A stretch of 64,000 nt of DNA from Caprimulgus europaeus (GCA_907165065.1 OU015523.1:16739834-16803833); one strand, 5' to 3'; shown: positions 31,306 to 44,467, counted from the first letter of the stretch. The notes: generated by a model from the letters alone, not told the origin. Program-made: numbers and translations.

Positions 31306-32384
31306 TATTATTATTAATGATCATATTCTTATTATTTTCAGTGTTTAAACAGGCAATTAGATATTTAAGGCTAGTCTTATGAAGATGAGAAACTTTTATT
31401 ATTTTTTTGCTCCTAGAGTTTGTTCTGATTACTCTTCATCCACGTTAGACCCACAGAGCACAGATTTAGGCAGGTAAATGACTCAGGACAGGGCCTGATT
31501 CAATGGCGTATTTAACATTTTTCATATCAGCTGAAGACCCCAAGTACTTAAGATGGAAGGAAGTCCTCTTGACTCCCATGTGTTTTTGAACATCCACAGA
31601 AGTATATGGCTGAATGGCATAATTTACATTGACAATGTGAACTCAAGTAACTGTACATGCCAAAAAAAGGAAGACTACCTAAGAATCATCTCAGGACCCT
31701 CAATGACATTAATCAAAGTGTTAATTGAAAAATATCCCAGCCAAAGACAGAAAGCACTGATTCTGTAACATAAAGGACTCTATAATTGTCTTTTAATTTG
31801 ACAGAACAGTTCAGATAAAATGGTGAAAATCTTTCTTTTGACATTTTTAATTGCTATATTTTTATTTTTATCAGAAATTTCCTCCCTGTACTTAACCTGT
31901 GTCTCAGATGAGAGCTGGGAGACCACTGCTTGAGTATCAGGCTCTAACCCCCCTATCCACTGGGAGCACTGTGAAGGAAACCTGGTGAGCCTGGTGCCCA
32001 GGGACAGGAGCATCTGAACCTGCTCAGGGTCTTCAAACCCTGAGAGACTTCACTTAATTGAACTCTAGTAAACCAAACACGATGATTAGCTTCTATTTAT
32101 AGCTACCCAGTAGGTTGGCTTTTTTTTTTTGCCTGTAAATTACTGGACACAGGTGGGGAATTGGTTAGCATAAGTAAAATTAGGAAGCAGCACTCCATCC
32201 ATCTCCCTGCTGATGCTGACATGCTGCAAGATGTTGACCTTCTCTGAAGCATTAGCCTGTAGAGCCCTGAACCCAGTGAAAACACTTAGGCTTGTTTTGC
32301 ATCCCGTTAGGTCTGCCCTTGCACTAGCAGTTAAGCATGTGGGTCACTCTTTTCCTGGATCAGAGCCCAACTCCTGAAGGTCAG

Positions 32385-32990
32385 GGAATCACAGAACGGT
32401 GGGGGTTGGCAGGGACCTCTGGAGATCATCTAGTCCAACTCCCCTGCCAAAGCAGGTACATCTAGAGCAGGTTGCACAGGATTGCGTCCAGGTGAATTTT
32501 TAATATCTCCAGAGGAGACTCCACAACCTCTCTGGACATCCTGCTCCAGGGCTCTCTCACCCTCAAGGTAAAGTTTTTCCTCATCTTCAGATGGAACTTC
32601 CTGTGGCCCAGTTTGTGCCTGTTGCCCCTTGTCCTGTCACTGGCCACCACTGAAAAGCGTCTGGCCCCATCCTCTCGACACCTGCCCTTTAGGTATTGAT
32701 AAGAGTTGATAAGAGCCCTTCTTAATCCGCTCTTCTCCAGGCTAAACAGACCCAGGTCTCTCAGCCTTTTCTCATCAGAGAGATGCTTCAGTTCCCTCAT
32801 CATCTCTGTGGCCCTCCACTGGACTCTCTGCAGTGGTTCCTGGTCTTTCTTGAACTGGGGAGCGCAGAACTGGACACAGGACTCCAAATGTGGCCTCACT
32901 AGGACACAGTAGAGAGGGAGGAGAACTTCCCTCGACCTGTTGGCCATGCTCTTCTTAATGCATGCCAGCATGCCATTTGCCTTCTTGGTC
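32385..32990 (-). repeat. CR1 LINE fragment with ORF2 C-terminal remnant
   Basis: It starts with GGAATCACAGAACGGTGGGG. On the minus strand it encodes a 169-codon remnant of the CR1 ORF2 product, with [34 protein letters not shown] and [13 protein letters not shown]. It lacks the catalytic reverse transcriptase core and is a dead retrotransposon end, not a host gene. Confidence 0.95.
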
Positions 32991-33826
32991 CTTCAAGATG
33001 GAGCTAGATAGAGCTTCTCAAGTGATTCAGTGTGATTAATATAATGTGATTCTGCTCTCTTTTCTATTAGAGGCTGGTCTGTTATGGGTAGGCCTGGGCT
33101 GGTCAGAAGTCATCAGCAGTTTTTCGCAAACTATCAGCAATAAACACATTGGCGATTTCTAGTTAATCAAGTCTCTTCTAGGGTGCCTCTTTGCAGCTGA
33201 TCAAGGCTGTAGCTTCTTGCAGACTCAGTGCCCACTTGCAGAGGTCTAAATTAGGACCCAAACACTGAAGCTCAAAAGTCACTCTGCTTCAGTTGTCAGA
33301 AGACTGTGAGCAGCTGCTGCAGGGTGACCAGGCTATGAGATTGAGCTGGTAGCCTTTGAGTCCCCTGGGCAGTGGGATATAGCCTCCTGTGTCACTTGCA
33401 CGGTAGTGTGCCTGCCACTGCAGGAAACAGGGACTGATCTCTCCATCTCTGTCACAGGCAAAGTAGGTGATGGGTTGACCATGTCCCACAAGTGAGGTTA
33501 CCCTGTTGCTCCCTGCAGCCTGCTGTCCTTGACTTCTCTGCACTTGGCCTGTTCCTAAAGTCCCCTGTAGGGTTTTCTTTCTTAAAGAGAAAAACGGCAA
33601 ACAAATATATCTCACTTGCATTCCCAGAGCATGGAGGAGCCCAGGTTGGAGAGCAGACACCTGCGGCAATAGGTGCTGCATGAGCACAGGACAAAGACAG
33701 TCACTGCCTTAGTTGCCACAATAAATGATGAGGGACACACATGAGGGTGCAGAAGTGATGTTCCTGGTCAGCAAACACCTAGACACTGATTCCTCAAGGA
33801 GCAATAAAGACAAACCCCTGCTTCAT

Positions 33827-33992
33827 GGGAACAGGCTGCCCAGGGTGGTGTTTGAGTCCCCATCCCTGGAGGTATTTAAAAGGTGAGTAGATGTGGTGCT
33901 TAGGCACATGGTTTAGTGGGCATGGTGGTGTTGTGTTGATGGTTGGACTTGATGATCTTAGAGGTCTTTTCCAGCCTTAATGATTCTATGGT
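33827..33992 (+). repeat. CR1 LINE fragment, short 3' end
   Basis: Sense orientation: GGAACAGGCTGCCCAGGGTG, then GGAGGTATTTAAAAGGTG, then the terminal AATGATTCTATGG. It lies just before the orphan CpG island. Confidence 0.92.
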
Positions 33993-34164
33993 TCATGAAG
34001 ATGCCTGTGTATATGCACCTGAGCAAACTGCATCCCCTCAAATCAGGGCTGAGCTCGCAGAGCAGCTCAGTAACACAAGCAATAGCCCAGCGCCATCATT
34101 TCACATTTTTGAGACTCTCCCTTTTTCATCAATTTTAAATGAAATTGTCCAACGATTCAGAAGT

Positions 34165-34420
34165 TCCCGGGAGCTGGTACCGCGCACCAACACAAGCACC
34201 GGCGGGACCGGCGCTCCCCCGCCACCCGTTACGGCCACGGGAGGCACCACTTCCGTCGCCGGCCGCCAGGTGACGCCGCCGCTCCGCGCCTGGCGCTGCC
34301 CGCGGGAGGGAACGGCCCCGCCCTCTGCCCGGTGCGCCGGGGGCCGGCAGGTAAACCCGGCCCCGGGGGGAAAAGCGTCACTGGGGCCGCGTGTGTTCTC
34401 TTCCTCCCCTGCCTCGCCAG
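34165..34420. promoter_or_regulatory. Orphan CpG island between CASQ2 and NHLH2
   Basis: About 250 bp are strongly GC- and CpG-rich in a CpG-poor region, with CR1 copies on both sides. A GC box (GGGCGG on the minus strand, near 34320) and an ETS-type site (CGGAAGTG on the minus strand, near 34250) fit a broad CpG-island promoter. A plausible plus-strand splice donor, CGGCAG|GTAAAC, is near 34350. No protein-coding exon was recognised next to it. It could be the promoter of a non-coding RNA, an alternative NHLH2 or CASQ2 promoter, or a regulatory island. Confidence 0.5.
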
Positions 34421-34540
34421 CTCTGGGCTGCCCGAGCCCACCCGCCGTTGGTCTGACGATGGTTGCTGCTCCCTCAGCTGTGCTGGCAACTTCTTGTTGG
34501 GCTAAACCGCAGCCCAGGCCAGAGAGTGGGTCCAATTCAG

Positions 34541-35176
34541 CAATCATCAAGGTTGGAAGTGACCTCTAAGATCATCAGGTCCAACTGTCAACCCAACACC
34601 ACCATGTCCATTAAACCACGTCTCTAAGCACCACATCCACAGGACTTTTAACACCTCCAGGGACGGTGACTCTACCACTTCCCTGGGCAGCCTGTTCCAA
34701 TGCTTGACAACCCTTTCAGTGAATAAATTTTTCTTAATATCCAACCTAAACCTCTCCTGCTGCAACTTGAGGCCATTTCCTCTCATCCTGTCACTTGTTA
34801 CTTGATTGAACATTCCTACCCCCACCTCTCTCCAACCACCTTTCAGGTAGTTGTAGAGAGTGATAAGGTCTCCTCTCAGCCTCCTCTTCTCCAGGCTAAA
34901 CAACCGCAGTTCCCTCAGCCACTCCCCATCAAACTTGTTCTCCAGACCCCTCACCAACTTTGTTGCCCTTCTCTGGACATGTTCCAGCACCTCCATGTCC
35001 TTCATGTAGAGAGGTGCAACCTCACCAGTGCCAAGTACTGAGGGACAATCACTGCCCTAGTCCTGCTGGCCACACTATTTCTGACACAGGCCAGGATGCC
35101 ATTGGCCTTTTTGGCCACCTGGGCACACTGCTGGCTCATATTCAGCTGCTGTCAACCAGCACCCCCTGTCAGGGCA
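34541..35176 (-). repeat. CR1 LINE fragment with ORF2 C-terminal remnant
   Basis: One of the longest CR1 copies in the window. On the minus strand, 34547-35005 stays open and gives the end of the CR1 ORF2 product ([53 protein letters not shown]). Beyond that come the segments GGCCACACTATTTCTGACAC and CACACTGCTGGCTCAT. It is relatively undecayed, so probably one of the younger copies. Confidence 0.95.
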
Positions 35177-38100
35177 GGGTTTTAAGGGTTCAGAAACCAA
35201 AGTGTAAAAAAGCTCTCCCCCTCCCAACAAAAACCACACACAAAGATCTATTTATTTAAAGGAAACTTGTGATTTAAAGATGATCATATAACTTTGAGGG
35301 CTGCGGTTTTTGAACAGGTGGGTCTACTGGGGTTTAAAGGTATGACAAAGCCTTCTCCCAGGGTTGAATCTACCAGTGAGGCAGACCCTCACTTTTCCCA
35401 CAGTGGGATATGGCACACTCTTCCAGCACTGATGGAAACAAGGTTACTTGGCCAGTTGGGCTCAGGTTTAGCCTGGTCTGTTGGGCCCATGTTTCATGCC
35501 AACTCAGACAGCCTGGCATCACTGCTCTTTTTTGTAGATGGGGAATTGGAAAGGGGAGAAAGTTGGGGTGAACACATGAGCAAGCGAGCGGTGGTGTCTT
35601 CAGGCAGCTCCCACAGGAGCAGATGGTGTTATTTCCCCCCAAGGGCCGCAGGGTGCCCGCAGCTATGCTGGCCCAGGGCTGAGAAGGGCACTGGGGATTT
35701 GTATGTGCCCTGTGCATGCCAGGCACCGGCTGTTTGAATGACAATGGGGCGAAGGCCAGGTTAGGTGGAAAGATGTTTCTCTGTCTGCATAGGCTGCTGC
35801 TGGCAGCTGCAGTCCAGCAGCCATCCTCACCTCCCCTATCAATATCCTTTCCCCTGCGCTGGAAGGAGTAGGGGATAATTTAGTCTTTATGCTAGCTTGG
35901 ACTTTGCCTGATTACCAGCTGAGCCTGATTACACAGGCCTTGCCGTCCCTTCTGGGAAATAGTCCAGACAGCATGGATGCGCCGCTGCTCCTCCTGCCAG
36001 TGCTGCCACTGCCGAGCCCTCTTCTTTCATTTTGAATTGCAAGATGGGCTGCTTGTTCCCTCCACTGTCCTCCCTGTGCACCCACCATCTGAGACCAAAG
36101 GACCAAGTTTTTCTTGAGGACCCAAAGTCACAGTCACATGTAAGGCTTGATTGATTGCAAATGCATAGAGGCAGCTGCTGGGAGCTGAGCTCTTGTGACT
36201 ACTGATGACATAGATCTGGATCCTGGAGGAAGAAACCAGGTGGAGCTCACCTTCAGGTGGACCTCCTTACCCACCCCAGTTTGCCCTTCCTTTCACAGCT
36301 TGGCACCAAAGCCTCAGTCTGTGCTCATCCGTGCTATAGCTACAGAGTGCCTTGGTTTTCTGTGTAACTGGGAGCAAGGGTGAACTGTCGGGTAGAAGGT
36401 GGTTCAAGCAGCAAAGCTGAAGGTCCTTTCAAGCTGAACATTGCAGCTTCAGCTATTTCAGTGACAGCAAAGCCACTGGCAGGCTGTGGAGTTGGAGTAC
36501 TGGGAACTGGCAGCAGCTAGCAGTTGCAGTCCAGCAGCCAGTCCATCCTCCCCCATCAACAGAGGATTGCCACTTAGGAACACTTGGATCACACAGACAG
36601 AAGATTCAGATCTCCATCCGTATCAACAGTTCTGCAGAGTTCAGAGGAAGAGAAGTTTTGGCTTTGGACTTGTGCAATTTTCAAATCTAGTTAACATATG
36701 GTGTCTTACTTGCTGTCTCCAGCCCCTTTATATGAGCTGTCATCCAAGTTCAAACACTGTAGATGGATTAGGATCATTATGGTACCACAGTCATTTGGAG
36801 GGGAATTATGTGGGAAGGTGGAGGGAAATAATGCAAAACTAGAGCCAGGACCAGTTTAAAAGCATCCTTGCACAGCTGAGATATTTCTGGAGCAGTCTCT
36901 GTTGCACAGAGGAGTTATCTCAACTTCTGAAGCTCAATGAAAACAATTGACCCTTGACTTGAACTGAGACCTCTGGCTATTGATCCCAGAAAAACTTAGG
37001 AGAGAGGGTGGTCACCCTCTGCCTGTGGCAGCTCTGGCTCCTGAATGGCTCCGCCTGTTTTGAGGAGCTGTTGCACTGAACTCTCCCTCTTGCCTCTCTG
37101 CATTGTCTCCCCAGCCTGTGGGTGACCAGGGCTGTAGGAGAGTTTGGCTCTGTCATCTTTGAAGCTCCCTTTGAAATAAGTGTAGGCTGCTATTATATTG
37201 TCTAGTGGTCTCTCTTCACCAGAATACAAGCCCATCTCCTATAACCTGCTCTTGTAGGTTATGTGCTCAACACCCCTCACTGTCCAAGTTCATGCTTCCA
37301 AGTTTTTGGCCATTCCTCTGTCCTCCAGACAGGACAAAATATCTAGGTGCAGCCTCACCAGCACTGAGCAGATTGGGATAACTCCTCTCAATCTGCTGGC
37401 CACCTTTCTCCTGATGTAGTCCAGTATGGGGATGGCATTATTTGCAATGAGGGCACTCTGCCTGGCTGCCACACGTAATCCCTCAGCCCTTTGCAACCGA
37501 GTATAAACAGGGACATCTACGCTGACAAAGCATACAGGCACCACCAGGAAAGCTCCTTGGCCTTGAGTCCCCATGGCATTGGTGGGCCCCCACTGCTAGC
37601 TGGCATTTGGGATGTGTCCCTCTGAGCCCCATTGGTGGTGGTACCCTGAGCATCTGCCCGTTTTCTGTTCCAGGCATCTGAGACTATGTGAGAGCTGGGG
37701 TATGGCAGGGCGCATCCAGCCACTGACAGCTGCCGACCCAAGCAAGTACCAAAGGATGGAGCTCAAGCAGTGGTTGTCTGGTGGCACCAGGACACAGTCC
37801 AGCACGGGCTGATCGCTCCCATGGCACTGCAAGCTCAGGTAGCCCAGAGCTATCCTGCACTCTGAGGCACAGATGGGCTGAAAGAGACTATCTTGTATGT
37901 GGCAGAGCAAAACATCATAAGCAATTCTGTGACAACTTTATTGGACCAAAGAGCCCTCATTCAGCATCCTGTGTCCAAGTTTAGCTATAGCAGCTGCAGA
38001 GGAACAAGGCATAGCTACCAGGAGGAGGATCACTTTGTACCTATTAAGCTTACCTTGATAGCTTTGGGATATTTTGGAAATACCCACAGAGAGAAGTTTG

Positions 38101-41100
38101 ATCAATCTTCCTACGACACAGCATAACTAGAGGACAACTCACAGCCCAAGTCATTTCATTCTGGGCTTTGCAGTCTTTGCAGCTGCACTGTGGGCTCCTT
38201 ATGACTGTACACAGGCACTGTTCCCGCCACAGGTAATTTAAAGGTGGAACATCTCCAAGTTATTGAAATGCTCTGTTTCAATATTTCATTTTCAAGCAGC
38301 TTGTCCCTTAAGCATTTCTTTTCTAAGGTGAAACAAAATATTTTCATTGATCTGAAACTCATTTCTTTGCAAAGGGTTTTTGTTAGACGTGAAACTTCAA
38401 ATTCCAGTTGCTTTTCTGGTATGGGGTGGAAGCAAGAGTCGCACTTGTAGAATTGCCTCTGCTGAAAAGGCAGAGGAAAACTAAGGAATCCCAATAGTCC
38501 TAGACTTCAGGTGACTCTTCCAACTGTTAAGCTTTGATTTTTCTGGATTGTTTTGGGTTTTTTATTTTATTTTCTTCCCTTGTGAACAGGTGATAATGGT
38601 CTGGCTGAAAGAATTGTCATTCCTTGCTGGTAAGAGTGAAAGCTGCTGAGCTGTGTCATGTTTGCCAAGCCTAAACTTCAAGTGTTTTGCTTTGAAAAAC
38701 TTGGGGGCCTTGTTCCTTGATTGGCTGACCGGGGTTTTAAGAGCAGGATCTATTTTCTCTTCTCAGTGCCATGCAGATGCGCTAATGGGCAAAGCATCAG
38801 CCTAATGATAACGATGGTGGTGGTGGAAATGGTGGTTGGTGGTTTGCTCTCTCCTCCTAACTGTTGCCCATCTAAAGTGCTGTGCAATTAAAGCTATGCT
38901 GCAGCTAATGAGAGCAGTTGGGCCTGAGGTGGCTTCCATGGAGCTAGCATGGAGACCTCCACCTTCACGGTATAGCTCATGTGCAGCCTGGCCCCACCAC
39001 CCACACAGCTGCTCTAAGCCTTTAGCTCCCTCTGTGCCAGTCCATGGGTGGGCAGCAGGGGGACTGCATTTGTGCTCTGCCCCTGGTGTTCTTGTTTGTG
39101 GAAACTGGGCAACTGTGCATGGGAAAAAGTTGGCAGAGGGTGCCTTGCCAGCTGGTAATAACCTGAAACTCATGTGTGGGTGCGATGATGTTCAAAGGAG
39201 GTGTGTGGCTATGGAAACCTGCCTCTGCATGCCCAGACAGCATGTGAGAGCTCACGAGCAGAGGCACTAATTCTTCTCCACCTTGGCCCCCCTGTGATCT
39301 TTCTGCAAACAGCCCTGCAGGGAGAACCACTTCATTTTCTGGTCTGTGTTCCCTACACTCGCAATACCTGGGGAAAAAAATGACAGCTCTCTTTTCTTGA
39401 GACTACATGTCAAATGCCCAGGGCTGTAATGAAATATGGATCTACCTGATGCTGGACATAATATACGGGTGTTTTCTTATATGCTGCAGGAAAGAGCCTG
39501 CCATGTCTCCAGCTCACAGCAGCCTACCGCAGCTGGAGGAGAGCCACTCTCGAGCTTCGCTCACCTTGTTACCTGACAGCTAAATAGAGACATGATATTC
39601 ATTAGGGTATAGCGAGGCTCCTGGGGAAATAGGATCAAATACAGAGATCCATCAGGGGTTTTAACTAAGGAGCCTATTTGAGGAATTGGTTCCTGGCTCT
39701 ACTCGCTTTCAATGGTGCTTGCTTCAGAGCCATCAAGTGCCAGTCGTGCTTCTGATCTGGGGGCTCCTTGTTGGGCAGCTGCAGACATCTGGCACATCTT
39801 CTCTTCAGGCCTGACCCCTTTAGAGCTGGGGAGGGCAGGGGAGCACAAATGGAGCCAGAGCTGACCTGGAGAGGAACAAGGAGGCAGAGAGACTCAAGCA
39901 GCCTGAAAATCCTTCCCGCACTACGGTAAGGATCACCACCCAGGAAGGGGAGCAGGAGGAGCTCTGTATCTAGACAAGCTTGCAGTGCTCAGGCAGAAAC
40001 CTGCTCTGCCATGGTCTGTTCCCGGTGTGTGACTCCAGCTTAATGCGTTGCCATGTGCCAGCCATGATGCAGTAGCCATCTGTGTGTGCCCTGCACCCAT
40101 GATGGATGTGTGGTGTGCAGCGAGGTGCTGAGGAGCCCTCCTCACCTCCCGCATGATTCAAAAGAAAGTATCAAATATTTGTTTAAATGGTGCTTCCAAG
40201 AATTCTATCAGTAAATATGGAAAAATATGCAAGAGCCATGGTGGAAATAGAGGAACTCAGCTTTGAAGTGTTACAACCTACCCTGGATGCAGGGTTTGTG
40301 AGGAGATGCTCTAAAGGACTGGTAGTCCACCATGGCCAACAGTAGGTTTTAGAGCACCTTTTCCAGAAGAAGCAGACCTGCCCCTTGCCAGGAGGCTGAG
40401 TGGGATGAACCTCATCCTGGTCTGGCAGCATGAAAACTCTTCACATAGCTCACATCAGACCAAGACGCAACAAATGCTCCCAGCTCAGGTTTTAGGCTGA
40501 TTTGATGACAGTCTTTCTTTTAAAACAGCCTCAACACCACATCAGCTGAAGGTTATTTCTTAAATTGTGCAGCTGAAGAAAAAGGAAATGACCTATGAGG
40601 GCTCTTGGAAAAAAAAAAGAAGAATGTAATTAGTTGGTGAGGAGTCATCCTTGGGAAATGCCTAGTAGCTGGCTCGATGTGGGTCTTCTGTCTGCCTTTG
40701 TGTGTGGGTACATATGGTCTCGGTGGATGCGTATGGAGTGGAAGCAGTCCTGTTCTGTAGGTCCCCTGTGCTCAGGTTTGTGTTTGTGTACTGGGAGAGT
40801 TAATGAGAACAGACTGCCTTTCTTTCCCTTCGTTCCCCAATCCCATCTGTTCAAACAAAAGGCTGAAAGGGAGAGAGAGCCGAGACCCTGCTGGTCAAGA
40901 GGGGATGGATAATAACACATATCCTTGGGCTACATTTCAGCACATGCAACCCTTTCAAGCTGTGCTAAAGCTTTTATTCAGGCAAGAGAAAGAACAACCA
41001 ATATAAAATAAGTTTGTTTTTTTTCTTCTTTTTGAAAAAGCTACATCAGGCCTGAAGGATGCTACGTTCTGTTCTATCCCCCTAATGTTTTATAAGATTA

Positions 41101-44100
41101 TCAAAAAAGAGTCTAAAACAGCACTGATTGTATATTTGTGTGTGCACAGACAGAGCACTGTATTGGGCTGGAGCAAGCGACATATGCAGACGGGCCAGGG
41201 ATGGCTTAGAAAGTCAATTTTCACTGTGTTTGCACATGGTAACAGTTCCAGATTCGTGTAATTAACTATACATCAAAAGGGTGTGAAGGAAGATATATTC
41301 CTCTCCACCTTGGGGATTTGATGGGTACTTTGCAATTCATGGTTAACCCCCCATTCACGTATTTGTCATTATGGTCGTGCCAAACAACTCATCTGAAGAT
41401 CAAAATAGCTTTCTCGGGGACTGTTATAGTGAGAGCAGCACGAGAGATGGCACCTTGAATCCCAAAGTGGGGACTGAGCAGCAGAGAGGGGATGCAGCCC
41501 TGGATGGCAGCGCTGGTGCTCAGCCTTCTGCCAGCCGTTCCAGGGACATCGTAATGGTTTACGGGAGAAAAATGGTCTCAAATGCCATTAGTTTAATGCT
41601 TCATAATGTCGTTGTGTCTATTTTAAATGCAATCATGGAGCTCAGGGGACATCCAGGACTAAAATAAAAAGGAGGAAAAGAGCTTCCAGAAATGTAACGA
41701 TGGAAAGGAAGGCAGGGGAATCTTTGGTGAGTGAAGTAACGAGATGCACTGATTCTTTTCCATTGAGCAGGTAGCACATGAGTAATCAGTGTAGGACTGT
41801 TAAAGGGATGTTCACCATGTGAACCAATTTGATACAGGTTGCAATGAACACAGGAAAGTAATAGAATTAGTCCTGGGGAGGAGAAGAGAGAGTTTTGCAA
41901 AACACAGAATCTGGTCCTGGCCAAAATTTTCAGAAACAGTAGTTTCAAGTGAGATTTCTAGTGCTGTGTTAGTGGCTCTGCCTTCTTTTCAGAAGTGATG
42001 CACAACAGATCCCACCGAATGTGTCCATCTTTCCCTACCAACCCAGCAAGTTTATTGACGTGCATGCGGGTGCCTAACTGTGGTGCCTGACTCCCATCGG
42101 CTCAAAGAGAGGGAGGCAAAAAAAGATGAAACAGATGAAAACCAGTGAACAAGCTGAAGCTGATCTGTTCACACCGATGGAAATGCCTATAAGTACATTA
42201 AAAAAGCAATGAGTATAAGTGGTGGTTATGCTCATGTAAGCTTTAGAAACCTTTCTAAGCCTCTTGCATCTCGTTTCAATCACACAGGTGGAGCTGTTTC
42301 CTTATGGATAAAATCTTCCCTTGGTTGGCATCTCCTGCTCCAAGCTGGGCAGGTACATGCTCCTTTCAGACACAGGAGCTGTTCAGTTCCAGCAATCATC
42401 ATTTATTCTTCTCCAGGGCAGAATTAAACAAGGTGTGGGGATCATCAGACCAGCCAGCGCTGCTTCTTTGTGTCCCTTTCTTTTTGAATCCTAGCAATCC
42501 GGAGCAACCTGCACACAGATGCTGAGGGCTAATCTAATGTAGGAAATCTGCATGAGCAGCACATCCCCTCTCCTCTCTGCACCTCTTCTCACAGGGGATC
42601 CATCTCACATGTAGAGTGCATGCTATGGCCGCTCTCTTGTCTATCATTCAAAAGCAGACCCCTTGAGCCCGGCCTAACAGCGCACAATTGATATATTAGC
42701 GGGATGTGCCTCGGCTGGATTCATCCATCAAGCAGCCGCAAGAGGTGATTTCTAGGGATTAATGCTCTGGTGGTTGGATGCAGAGGTTGAAAGGAGAAGG
42801 GACTGCAGTAGTAGCTGGTTTACTGAAAAGATGGAAAAATGAATGTGTCAGAAATAGGGCCCTTAGCATTGCAGAGAGGTGTAGATCAATAGGCGGTTGC
42901 TTTCAGCTCCTCTATTTGCTTTCTGCAACAGCTATTTGTAGAAAAACAAGAAAACACAGTTTTTGACAACGCTTTCTACTAGGCTGGTTGCATGCTAAGA
43001 ACCTGTTCCCAGTCCCTTACAGTCTAGCCAAAGGTAACCCTTGAGGGTGAGATCCACCACGGTGGATGTCTCTGGTGGTTTGGATTGGGGGAGCTGAGTT
43101 CAATCTGAAGCAGTTCAAAAGCAGTTTCTCGGAATGAGGCTAGAGAAAAAGAAACAGATGTAGCTGTAGTTTAAAATTGACTCTCAGTGCCTTTATTTGA
43201 GAAGATCTAAAGCTTCTGTGGAGCAGAGACTAGAAATTTGGCTTGAAAGGGCCTCCACTGCGGGGAATATGGCTTCTGTCATATCCTGAAAAACTGTCCC
43301 AGTTTAGCCAGATTGTGAGCCTCCAAAGAAAACCAGAGTAAATCTCATTTGCACTTGCCCAACAGAGTTTGTCAGAGTTTAACAGCCAGATTGTCTGCCC
43401 ACCCTTGGCATGCATGACCACTGTGCATGAGCCATCCCTACGGAGCAAAGGACTGTGTGGTCCTGACCTGCATTTTCCTTGCAATGTGCTGAGCTGTGTG
43501 GGGCTGCTTTGATGCTGGGTACAGCGAGAGCAAGTGTGGAGTGTGGATCGTGGGAATACAGCTGAGAGGAAGGTTTGTTTTGTGTTTTACCAATGGCCAA
43601 AAGTGTCGTCAGATAGACATCAGGGGCCATGAGCAAGGAGAAAGTCATTGAAATATATATAGTCGCTGTCATAGGTGAAATACATTAAATTCTTCCTCTA
43701 GTTCCTGATGTGAAACAAATAAACTAAAGGGAATATTTTTCACTGTAGGCTAGCAGAGACATTTTTTGTGATCCCCAAATTTATTACCTGAACCTCATGT
43801 ATCAGCAGGCTTCCGGCATAAGGCTTTAGAAAAACAGAGTGCACGTTGGCATGTGTTCAACACCCTTTCTGGGAAACATCCTTTCCTTTGACTGTCACTC
43901 AGACTGTGTGCCACATCTTACCCCCCTCCCAGGAAAGCAGTAGCAGAGCTGGTGGTATAGAGATACTTAGATCTGCAGTGGTGATATTTTTATATGGGGA
44001 AGAAGAGATTACTAATGACTTGGAGAAACTTTGGAAAAAGCTGGAGTTTCCAGCTGAACAGGCAAAACTGTGTTTCTTATGATGGAAACTGTGTGCCTGA

Positions 44101-44467
44101 AAGGTAAGTTTAATGCAACCAAGTAGGCAAGAAAAATATGTTCAAAGGAATACATCAAAGGTATTCAGGAACTGAAAAAAAAATCAAAGAAGAGCCAAAG
44201 GTGTTTCATGCTGCCATCAGAAGACCAGTGGCATCAAGGAAGCTGAAGAAGCTTGTCAAATATCTAGAGATAAGTAACAGAAATAGTAGGGTTACCATGG
44301 GTGAAATGGTAAGATAACTCTAAGTGAAATATGAACAGGAACATGAGTTTGTGTGAAACCACAAGGAGGAAAAACAGAGCAAGGGCTGAAAGGCTGGTCT
44401 CTATTGAGCACCAAGGGTATGACTTAGAGTAATCAAAGTTGTTGACATTGGGGAAGATGCTGTTTAT
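35177..44467. other. Intergenic region, repeat-poor
   Basis: No coding gene was recognised. An old CR1 fragment lies at 37145-37470. Two similar roughly 50-bp segments occur at 35790-35840 and 36505-36560. Unique blocks around 39380-39740, 41340-41660 and 42640-42770 keep homeodomain- and POU-like words and little repeat content, and may be conserved non-coding elements. A 98-codon open frame at 41371-41667 (plus) matches no protein I know. Confidence 0.65.
37145..37470 (-). repeat. Old, diverged CR1 LINE fragment
   Basis: The plus strand matches the reverse of CR1 ORF2 only loosely. GTGTAGGCTGCTATTAT is at the 3' side, and CTGCTGGCCACCTTTCTCCT and GAGGGCACTCTGCCTGGCT sit where the copy at 34541 has its corresponding segments. 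It has no terminal repeat and is more decayed than the other copies. Confidence 0.75.

Larger units (their letters stand above)
22411..33826. other. Intergenic region between CASQ2 and the orphan CpG island
   Basis: No coding gene was recognised. It contains CR1 fragments at 23676, 27186, 30735 and 32385, a poly-A run at 24589-24603, AT-rich palindromic sequence around 27150-27570, a palindrome plus C21 tract at 28407-28452, and an AT-rich tandem repeat at 31273-31305. Unique GC-rich blocks at about 27945-28130 and 29440-29520 may be regulatory. Open frames of up to 182 codons (for example 22974-23522 minus) resemble nothing I know. Confidence 0.7.

Noticed and set aside
32462..32971. 169-codon minus-strand frame with reverse-transcriptase-like end
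   Set aside because: It is the C-terminal remnant of CR1 ORF2 inside a truncated LINE, not a host gene.
34547..35005. 152-codon minus-strand frame
   Set aside because: Also the end of CR1 ORF2, in the copy at 34541-35176. It is 5'-truncated and cannot encode a working enzyme.
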